From: Acidilobaceae archaeon
GTDB taxonomy: Archaea; Thermoproteota; Thermoprotei_A; Sulfolobales; Acidilobaceae
Direction: 5' to 3'
DNA length: 6,235 bases
Assembly: GCA_027039295.1 (NCBI GenBank)
Contig: JALWEW010000149.1
Coordinates: 1 to 6,235, forward strand
Shown: one piece after another, positions 1 to 5,715 of the stretch
Numbering within the stretch: the first letter of the stretch is position 1
Layout of the letters: every line of letters begins with the position of its first letter
Program-made: the position numbers and the translations under genes
The notes under the pieces: generated by a model
Told to the model about the DNA's origin: nothing
Seen by the model: only the letters and a program-made list of their open reading frames with translations
Databases searched by the model: none

Positions 1-1515
1 GCCCGGAACCCCCTGGAGCCCCCCTCGCCCGAGGAGCTAGCTGATGCCCTGGCTGGCCAGAGGGACGTGGTGAGGGGCCTGGTCAGGGGCCTAGGCCTCC
101 CCGGGGAGGCGGCTGAGGAGGCCGCCTATAGGGCTGGCGTCGAGGCCTCTAGGAGCCCGGATAGCCTAGGTAAGAGAGAGCTGGAGGCCCTCGCCGACGC
201 GATCTCAGACTTAATCAGGGAGTCCCTCGAGGGCCAGGGCTACCTGGCCGTCGGCCCCGGAGTCCTGGAGGCCACGCCCTTCAGGCCCACGAGGCTCGAG
301 GGCCGGGAGGGCGTGGAGGTCAGGGCCTATGATAGCGTGGATTGGGCCCTAGACGACCTCTTCCACCTCCTCCAAGAGCACAGGGGCCGCGGGGAGCCCG
401 CTGAGGCCGAGAGGGCCAGGCTACTCGCGAGCCTAGAGGAGGCGAGGAGAACCGTCAGGGAATACGAGGAGAGGGCCAGGCGGCTAAGGGTGCTCGCCGA
501 GGCTGTTGCCGCCAACTACCAGGCCGTCGAGGAGGCCGTGCGCTGCGCCGAGGAGGCCAGGCAGCGCGGGGGCTGGGAGGCTGTTGCCTCGTGCCCCGGC
601 GTCGCTAGCGTCGAGGCCTCCCGGGGATCCTACACGCTCAGACTACCCAGCCTCCCCGAGCTCCTCACGGTAAGGGCCGGGGAGACTGTTGATAAGGTGA
701 TAGTGAGGCTCTACGCCGAGGCGGGAGAGGCTGAGGCTAAGGCCAGGAGGGCCCGTGAGGCCCTCGAGAGGGCCGAGGAGAGGCTGGCCGAGCTCGAGGT
801 GAGGGCCAGGGCCAGGAGGGCGGCCGAGCTGGCTAGGACCAGGAGGAGGGAGTGGTACGAGAAGTACCACTGGATCATAACGCGCGGGGGCTTCCTAGCA
901 ATAGGGGGCAGAGACGCCAGCCAGAACGAGAGCGTCGTCAAGCGCTACCTTGGCGACGAGGACATATTCATGCACGCCGACATACACGGCGCCCCCGCCG
1001 TTGTCGTGAAGACCGAGGGCAGAACCCCCAGCGAGGGGGACCTACTCGATGCAGCGGTGATAGCCGCGGCCTACAGCAGAGCCTGGAAGGCTGGCCTGGG
1101 GAGCGTTAGGGTCTACTGGGCCTGGGGACGCCAGGTCTCCAAGAGCCCCCCAGCCGGGGAGTACCTAGCCAGGGGCGCATTCATGGTCTACGGTAGGAAG
1201 AACTACCTACCCCCCATACCCATGCGCCTGGCCCTAGGCCTCGCGGTTACCGAGGAGGGGGCGCCCATGGCCATAGTGGGCCCCGAGGACCTCGTGGCCC
1301 TGAGGAGCCTGGCCTACGTGGTCCTAGCGCCAGGGGATCTCAGGGTGGAGGAGGCTGCGGAGGCCGTGAGGGAGAGGCTCGCACGGGTCCTCCCAGCCGG
1401 GGAGAGGCACCTAGCCCTGGGGCTACCCGTGGAGGAGGTGGCCCGCAGGATCCCGGGGCGCTCGAGGATACTAGCCGCTAGGAGGGGCTCAAAGAGGCTC
1501 GGGGCCACCGGCTAG
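1..1515 (+). CDS. rqcH: RqcH/Rqc2-family (NFACT) ribosome quality-control protein, 5'-truncated by window edge
   Basis: The frame is open from base 1, so the gene starts outside the window; the in-frame GTG at 67 lies inside conserved sequence and is not the start. 504 residues are visible (numbered from base 1). In order they show the end of NFACT-N with the helix-hairpin-helix region (about 1-100), a charged coiled coil (about 127-187) with a return helix (about 238-288) around a middle segment, then NFACT-R (about 285-404). NFACT-R has the family motifs WYEKYHW, GGRDASQNE (302-310) and DIFMHADIHGAP (321-332). The tail VVLAPGDLRVEEAAEAV matches the usual archaeal extension, and no eukaryotic NFACT-C follows. 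In the known family the protein binds the obstructed 50S subunit with peptidyl-tRNA and, in bacteria, drives C-terminal alanine tailing; that role here is inferred. The NFACT-N residues implicated in tailing lie off the window. The gene ends convergently on the PadR gene, sharing its stop bases. Family assignment is very sure. Confidence 0.95.
   Translation, partial: ARNPLEPPSPEELADALAGQRDVVRGLVRGLGLPGEAAEEAAYRAGVEASRSPDSLGKRELEALADAISDLIRESLEGQGYLAVGPGVLEATPFRPTRLEGREGVEVRAYDSVDWALDDLFHLLQEHRGRGEPAEAERARLLASLEEARRTVREYEERARRLRVLAEAVAANYQAVEEAVRCAEEARQRGGWEAVASCPGVASVEASRGSYTLRLPSLPELLTVRAGETVDKVIVRLYAEAGEAEAKARRAREALERAEERLAELEVRARARRAAELARTRRREWYEKYHWIITRGGFLAIGGRDASQNESVVKRYLGDEDIFMHADIHGAPAVVVKTEGRTPSEGDLLDAAVIAAAYSRAWKAGLGSVRVYWAWGRQVSKSPPAGEYLARGAFMVYGRKNYLPPIPMRLALGLAVTEEGAPMAIVGPEDLVALRSLAYVVLAPGDLRVEEAAEAVRERLARVLPAGERHLALGLPVEEVARRIPGRSRILAARRGSKRLGATG
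1512..1515. other. Shared CTAG: overlapping stop codons of convergent rqcH and padR genes
   Basis: The palindrome CTAG holds both stop codons: TAG at 1513-1515 for rqcH on the plus strand and TAG at 1514-1512 for the PadR gene on the minus strand. The genes therefore overlap by four bases with no intergenic space. Each transcript must terminate inside, or antisense to, the other gene. I see no T-rich terminator tract near the junction on either strand. Confidence 0.9.
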
Positions 1516-1958
1516 TCGGGGCAGGCGTTCTCCTCGAGGACCTCCCTTATCCTCCTGATCCTCTCCTCGAGGCGGCCGAGGTAGTAGAGGACGTCCCGGG
1601 GCACGCAGGACCTGAGGCCCTTCTCCTCGAGCTTCCTCTTGGCGAGGGCTAGTATCTCGTTTATGCTATTACTGATGGTGTAGGCGGCCTCTATAGCCTT
1701 AGCAAGCTCAGCCCAGCCCTTCTCGGTTAGCCTGTAGACCTTCCTGAGCCTCCCACCCTCGACCTCGACCTCCTCCTCTATCAGGCCCTCCTCACTCAGC
1801 TCCCTGAGCACCGGGTAGAGGCTCCCGGGGCCAGCCTTCACACTGCCGAGGGTGACCTCCTCTATCTCCTTGCTAAGCTCGTAGCCGTGGCTGGGCTTCA
1901 CGGCTAGGAGTGTCAGCACCATGAACTTCAGTCTAACCTTTAGTGGGTCATGACTCAA
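1512..1958 (-). CDS. PadR-family winged-helix transcriptional regulator
   Basis: A 148-residue protein. The PadR winged helix is clear: helix 1 (about 5-20), the family signature PSHGYEL (22-28), a recognition-helix region GPGSLYPVLRELSEEGLI (43-60), and a beta wing ending in RKVYRLTEKG (72-81). The C-terminal helices (about 90-145, with LEERIRRIREVLEE near the end) fit the usual dimerisation arm. Start choice: TTG at 1958 gives the normal short lead before helix 1 and lies 5 bases after the transporter stop, behind G-rich ribosome-binding-like sequence. The later ATG at 1922 would remove part of helix 1. PadR proteins usually repress transport or stress genes and often respond to hydrophobic ligands. 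The position directly behind an MMPL transporter makes that transporter operon, including itself, the likely target; this is inference. Ligand unknown. Confidence 0.93.
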   Translation of the reverse strand: MSHDPLKVRLKFMVLTLLAVKPSHGYELSKEIEEVTLGSVKAGPGSLYPVLRELSEEGLIEEEVEVEGGRLRKVYRLTEKGWAELAKAIEAAYTISNSINEILALAKRKLEEKGLRSCVPRDVLYYLGRLEERIRRIREVLEENACPD

Positions 1959-1977
1959 TGCCCTCAGCCCCCCTCTT
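1959..1977 (-). promoter_or_regulatory. Ribosome-binding region deciding the TTG start of the PadR gene
   Basis: Read on the minus strand, the bases before the TTG are GAAGAGGGGGGCTGAGGGCA. They contain two GAGG cores that could pair with the archaeal 16S 3' end: one 3 bases before the TTG and one 13 bases before it. Both lie in or just after the last codons of the transporter gene, so translational coupling is likely. Neither spacing is ideal, so confidence is moderate. Confidence 0.4.
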
Positions 1978-4900
1978 CGGCGGCCTCCGCCTTCGGGCCC
2001 CACGGCCACCAGGCCGTCTTGCCTAGGAGCGCTATGAGGGGTGGCGTGAGGGCGGTGCTCGCTAGTATGCCCGCGAATAGCACGCCCAGCAGTAGCGAGG
2101 CCCCCATCATCCTCATGTGTGGCGTCGAGCTGAGCGTGAGCCCCCCGTAGGCGCCAGCCATTATGGTTGCTAGGCCTAGGACGAGTATGGCGACCTTCGA
2201 GACGGACTCCTCTATCGCCTTGGAGTCGCAGCGCTTGAGGCACTCCTCGGCCGCTCTGCTTATCGAGAAGCTGTTGTAGTCCATCCCTACTCCTAGTATT
2301 GCTGTGAATACGACTATCGGGAGGAACCAGACGACCGGCATGCCCTTGATGGACTGATAGTAGAATACCGTGAGGCCTATGGAGTACTCCGCCGCAAGCG
2401 TGACAACCGCCACCGCCGCGAGGGCCGCCACGGCGCCGCCGTAGGCTACCAGCATGGATATGAACATCAGGACCACGGCAGCCGGTAGGACCCTATGGTA
2501 GAAGCGGGCGTTGAGTAGGTCCTCCACGTCGAGGCTCATAGCCGCCGCGCCGCCCACGAGGCTCCCAGGGTCTATCTTGTGGGCGGCCTCCCTCACCTGC
2601 CTAGCGCAGCTCACGCCAGCCCTGCTCATGGGAACCACTGAGGGTATGACGAGTACGTACCTGGTGCCCGAGCTGGTGTTCTCCACCACCGCCTTCGATA
2701 CGCATGAGAGGCTGGCCACCGCATCTGCTATCGCCTTAGCCGAGCTTGCGTTGGAGGGTACAACGTAGAGCGGGTAGAGTACTCCGGGGTCGAACCTGCT
2801 ATTAATTATCTTCAGCCCCTCGAGGCTCTCAGTACCCTCGGGCATCATGAGCGTGAGGTCATGGCTCCCCTTGAAGGTGGCGTGCTCGTATATGGCAGGG
2901 ACAGCCGCCACAACTACTATTGCCACGAGAGCCGCGGCGGCCGCCCTCCTAGAGACGAGCCTCCCCAGAGCCCGGGCCCCCCTACCGGTGCCGCGGGGCT
3001 TCGCGCCGACGGGCCACCAGAGAGCATTGGAGGATCCCACGATCGCTAGCAGCGCTGGTATGAATGTCAGGCTCGCCGCTACCACGAAGCCTATGGCCAG
3101 GGGGACGCTGAGCCCTATGCTCTTCAGGAACGGGAAGTCCCAGGCTAGGGCTAGGCTTCCGAAGCCTATCGCCGCCGTCGTCGCCCCGGCCACCACAGGC
3201 CTGGCGCTCAGCCTGAGGGCAGCGGCGGCCGCCCTCCTCTTATCGCCTAGCCTAGCGTATTCCTCCCTGAACCTCCTCGATATTAGCGTGGCATAGTCTA
3301 TCCCGAGGCCCAGGCCCGTGGAGAACATTATCGAACGCGAGACGTCGGTTATCGTCAGCGCCCCTCCCTTGGCTAAGAGGTATGCCGCCCCGAGGGCCGT
3401 GGCTAGGCCGAGGCCTATACCTGTGAATGGTAGGAACACTGCTACTATGCTCTCGAGCACTATGGCTAGTATTATGAATACTAGGGCCATGCTTACCCTA
3501 TCGCTTCTCTCAACGCTCTTTATAGCCGACTCCTCCATGTCGTGATCTACTATGACGCCGCCGGTGCCTACCACCCTGGCGCCTGTGAAGCCGGTCTTGG
3601 CGGTAGCGTTACCTATCTCCCCCTCTATCCTCTTGGCCTGCCCGTATGTGACGTTGAATAGTATGACTGTAAAGGCCCTGTGATCCTTGGAGACCATCGA
3701 GCCCTCGATGTTCTTCAGAACCTCGCCCCAGGCTGCCTCGAGAGCCTTGCGCGCCAGCGAGGAGGCCGCGCCGGTCAGGTTCTCCTCGCCGAGGAAAACC
3801 TTAACCGCAGCCTCGACTGCCATTTCGGCCTGAGCCTTGGGGATGCCGCGCTTCACGGCGGCCTCGACCATTAGGGGGGCCGCCATCTCGGCCAGCTCCT
3901 CTCTGGTGCGCGGTACACCTTTCTCCTTGAAGAGCGTGAGGAGGGGCCTGGCCTCGGGGGGCGCCTTCGCCTCCACGAGCTTTATTGCTAGCTCCTCGGG
4001 CGACTCCCCAGCCGCTAGGGCCTCGAGGACCTGCGGCTCGACCTCCATGCCGTCGTGGCGCTCCTCGAGGAGCCTCGCTGCGGCGAGCCTAGCCAGTGTC
4101 GCGTTGGACTCCAGGGCGCCGGTTGCGTTGGGGTCGAAGCGTAGTAGGATAGCGGCCGCCTCGCTACTATTTATGGCCTCGAGCAGCACGGGGGGCGCCC
4201 CGGCCTTTGCCGCCGTGGCGGCTACCACCTTGAGGGAGACCCTGGCCACGGCCTCCTTGGTCAGGTTGCCTCTAGCCACGCCGCGTGCTATGAAGGCTGC
4301 TACCTCGGGGTTCATCTTGTTGGAGACGAGCTGCTTGTACATAGCGTAGGTTAGGGCCTCCGTGGTAGCGTTGGGGCTGCACCCGGCCCTGGCGTATGCC
4401 TCCACTGCCCAGCCCACTATCGGGCTCTTAGTCTCGTTGGCTAGGGCCCACCCGTAGTCTACGGCCGCGGGGGCGGCCTCGGAGGCGGTGGTGTTTAAGG
4501 CTATGCCGAGGGCCTCCCTGAGGCCGTGGGTGCCCTGGGAGGCTAGATCCCTGAGGCTCGGCTCCCCGGCTAGCTTCTCGGATACCCTATGGTAGAGTGC
4601 CTCCAGGTACCTTGATGTCTGGGGAGGCATAGTCGCGTTGAGTATAGCGTAGGCCTCCCAGGCTGCGAGTGTGTTAGTGAAGAAGGAGGGGCCCCCGGCC
4701 TTCATGGTGAGGTTGAACACCTCTACAACCACCATGGGATCTAGCGGTGGGATCCCGGCGGCGCTCATGTTGGACGCCTGTACCACCCTCTCAACGTCGG
4801 CTTTGGTCAGGTAGCCCCTCTCGTATGCGTTGGTCAGGTTCTCTATCAGGTACTCGGCCCTCGCCACGTCGAAGAGTAGGGCCCCGTAGGCTCTGGGTGT

Positions 4901-5497
4901 GCCCTGGCATAACGCTGTGACCGCCGCTAGGAGCCTCTCCAGGCCCGGCTTCGCCCTAGCCAGGGACTGGGCGGCGCTCCAGTAGCCCTTGTACGCCCTG
5001 TCGGCCCCGGCGAGGCTCTTAGCCGTGGCGTTGAGTAGGAGCGCGAGCTTCTCCAGGCCCTCGCTCGCCTGTAGGGTGGCGTTCCAGAGCCTCTCGTAGC
5101 CCTCGAGGCCCTGGAGTGTCTGGTTCACTCCCCTGAGACTCTCATTGTATGCCTCGGAGTAGATGCCGTTGAGTATGCTTATCCAGCTTATGTGCGTTGC
5201 ATTGCCCCAGTCTATACCCCTCCATGGCCCTCTCAGCCTCCAGTAGGACTCAAGGCTCACGTTGACTCCGTCGACTACTATCACAGCGTCGGGCTGGGCC
5301 TTGGATCCGCCTCCCAGGGCCTTCTCAGCCCTAACGCTCTCCACGTTCGGGGGTAGGTACGACTCCTCCTTAGTCTGCAGCACATTGTTCAGCTTAGCCG
5401 CCAGGGGGGCGGCGAGGCCGGCTATGACTACCCAAGCCACTATGACCGCCCAAGCCCTCCTCGCGATGGCATCCGAGGCCCCCAAGCGAGCACCCAT
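1964..5497 (-). CDS. MMPL/RND-superfamily membrane transporter with a very large extracytoplasmic domain
   Basis: 1177 residues, complete. The pattern is that of the 12-helix MMPL/SSD family: TM1 about 14-36, a huge outer loop (about 37-667), TM2-TM6 (669-820), a basic cytosolic linker (821-852), TM7 (852-870), a second outer loop (about 871-1002), TM8-TM12 (1003-1158) and a short tail. Two Asp-Tyr pairs stand in equivalent helices: D734-Y735 in GLGLGIDYATLISRR and D1073-Y1074 in GVGMDYNSFSISR. They match the proton-relay pairs of MmpL-type pumps. The family exports lipids or hydrophobic compounds using the proton gradient; the substrate here is unknown. All 22 N-X-S/T sequons I find fall in the two outer loops (20 and 2), which supports the topology. 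The first loop is far longer than usual, mainly through a helical Ala/Leu-rich insertion at about 110-600. Start: ATG 5497, with an in-frame TAG upstream and no start codon between. The PadR gene follows after 5 bases. Confidence 0.93.
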   Translation of the reverse strand: MGARLGASDAIARRAWAVIVAWVVIAGLAAPLAAKLNNVLQTKEESYLPPNVESVRAEKALGGGSKAQPDAVIVVDGVNVSLESYWRLRGPWRGIDWGNATHISWISILNGIYSEAYNESLRGVNQTLQGLEGYERLWNATLQASEGLEKLALLLNATAKSLAGADRAYKGYWSAAQSLARAKPGLERLLAAVTALCQGTPRAYGALLFDVARAEYLIENLTNAYERGYLTKADVERVVQASNMSAAGIPPLDPMVVVEVFNLTMKAGGPSFFTNTLAAWEAYAILNATMPPQTSRYLEALYHRVSEKLAGEPSLRDLASQGTHGLREALGIALNTTASEAAPAAVDYGWALANETKSPIVGWAVEAYARAGCSPNATTEALTYAMYKQLVSNKMNPEVAAFIARGVARGNLTKEAVARVSLKVVAATAAKAGAPPVLLEAINSSEAAAILLRFDPNATGALESNATLARLAAARLLEERHDGMEVEPQVLEALAAGESPEELAIKLVEAKAPPEARPLLTLFKEKGVPRTREELAEMAAPLMVEAAVKRGIPKAQAEMAVEAAVKVFLGEENLTGAASSLARKALEAAWGEVLKNIEGSMVSKDHRAFTVILFNVTYGQAKRIEGEIGNATAKTGFTGARVVGTGGVIVDHDMEESAIKSVERSDRVSMALVFIILAIVLESIVAVFLPFTGIGLGLATALGAAYLLAKGGALTITDVSRSIMFSTGLGLGIDYATLISRRFREEYARLGDKRRAAAAALRLSARPVVAGATTAAIGFGSLALAWDFPFLKSIGLSVPLAIGFVVAASLTFIPALLAIVGSSNALWWPVGAKPRGTGRGARALGRLVSRRAAAAALVAIVVVAAVPAIYEHATFKGSHDLTLMMPEGTESLEGLKIINSRFDPGVLYPLYVVPSNASSAKAIADAVASLSCVSKAVVENTSSGTRYVLVIPSVVPMSRAGVSCARQVREAAHKIDPGSLVGGAAAMSLDVEDLLNARFYHRVLPAAVVLMFISMLVAYGGAVAALAAVAVVTLAAEYSIGLTVFYYQSIKGMPVVWFLPIVVFTAILGVGMDYNSFSISRAAEECLKRCDSKAIEESVSKVAILVLGLATIMAGAYGGLTLSSTPHMRMMGASLLLGVLFAGILASTALTPPLIALLGKTAWWPWGPKAEAAEEGG

Positions 5498-5523
5498 ATA
5501 TCGAGTCCCAACACGTATCTAGC

Positions 5524-5537
5524 TTATAAACATATCT
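5524..5537 (-). promoter_or_regulatory. Archaeal BRE/TATA promoter of the transporter-padR operon (near-leaderless)
   Basis: On the minus strand TTTATAA (5530-5524) fits the archaeal TATA box, with purine-rich GGAGATA just upstream in the BRE position. A transcript start about 25 bases downstream would fall near 5501-5503, only 4-6 bases before the ATG at 5497. There is no Shine-Dalgarno sequence in that gap. A leaderless or nearly leaderless mRNA is therefore expected, as is common for first genes of crenarchaeal operons. Confidence 0.65.
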
Positions 5538-5544
5538 CCTAGCC

Positions 5545-5574
5545 GATACCACCCGCTCCCAGCGGTATCCCGCT
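5545..5574. repeat. Overlapping inverted repeats upstream of the transporter promoter (possible operator)
   Basis: GATACC (5545-5550) is inverted as GGTATC (5564-5569). Inside it CCGCT (5553-5557) is inverted as AGCGG (5561-5565), and the same AGCGG pairs with a second CCGCT at 5570-5574. These nested dyads begin 15 bases upstream of the TATA box on the transporter side. They could bind a dimeric regulator such as the PadR protein or fold as RNA. There is no match to the ATGT-N8-ACAT motif known for several bacterial PadR operators, so the assignment is open. Confidence 0.4.
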
Positions 5575-5583
5575 AAGACAGCC

Positions 5584-5630
5584 CGAGAGTACCGCTCCCA
5601 TGATTCACGTGTGGGGAGGGTATCTACTCG
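5584..5630. repeat. Imperfect hairpin in the ino1-transporter intergenic region
   Basis: The arms GAGTA-CC-CTCCC (5587-5599, with one bulged G) and GGGAG-GG-TACTC (5614-5629, with a TATC bulge) can form about 12 pairs around a 14-base loop holding the palindrome CACGTG (5606-5611). CCGCT at 5592-5596 and GGTATC at 5619-5624 repeat elements of the dyad cluster at 5545-5574. A function as RNA or as a protein site cannot be told from the sequence. Confidence 0.3.
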
Positions 5631-5637
5631 AGGTTCC

Positions 5638-5664
5638 AGCCCATAGCCTGGAGGGTTATGGGCT
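5638..5664. repeat. Strong 11-bp hairpin downstream of ino1
   Basis: AGCCCATAGCC (5638-5648) pairs with GGTTATGGGCT (5654-5664) across a 5-base loop TGGAG: ten Watson-Crick pairs and one G-T. It begins 52 bases after the ino1 stop on the minus strand. A pyrimidine-rich run CCTCTTCTCTTATAG (5678-5664) lies just before it in the direction of ino1 transcription, which could be the archaeal T-rich termination signal. No T-run follows the hairpin, so it is not a bacterial-style terminator. An alternative is a structured small RNA. Confidence 0.45.
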
Positions 5665-5715
5665 ATAAGAGAAGAGGCCCTTGGCGGATCGGGGAGAGCG
5701 GCGGAAGTGGCCCCG

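Noticed and set aside
67..1515. GTG at 67 as the true start of rqcH
   Set aside because: The frame is open to base 1, the upstream residues fit the family (ending in a PP-S-P-EEL stretch before the helix-hairpin-helix), and NFACT-N would be missing.
1512..1922. ATG at 1922 as the PadR start
   Set aside because: It would remove the first part of helix 1 (PLKVRLKF) that PadR proteins normally have before the VLTLLA segment, and it would leave a 41-base gap after the transporter stop with no better ribosome-binding sequence.
1512..2243. PadR reading frame extended upstream to an ATG at 2243 (243 residues)
   Set aside because: The extra 95 residues overlap the conserved end of the transporter gene in another frame, have low-complexity Arg/Gly/His composition and match no PadR extension. 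TTG 1958 gives the normal family length.
2847..4349. Plus-strand open frames antisense to the transporter (for example 2847-3296 and 3837-4349)
   Set aside because: Their sequences are Ala/Ser/Leu/Arg-rich mirror translations of Ala-rich coding DNA, without domains, ribosome-binding sites or promoters.
5629..5645. T-arm-like sequence GAGGTTCCAGCCC suggesting a tRNA
   Set aside because: Position 57 would be C where a purine is required, the flanking stem does not pair, and no acceptor, D or anticodon arms can be assembled on either strand.
5498..5715. ATGT-N8-ACAT PadR operator or C/D-box guide RNA in the intergenic region
   Set aside because: No ATGT occurs on the plus strand here, so the PadR motif is absent, and I found no RTGATGA/CTGA box pair on either strand.
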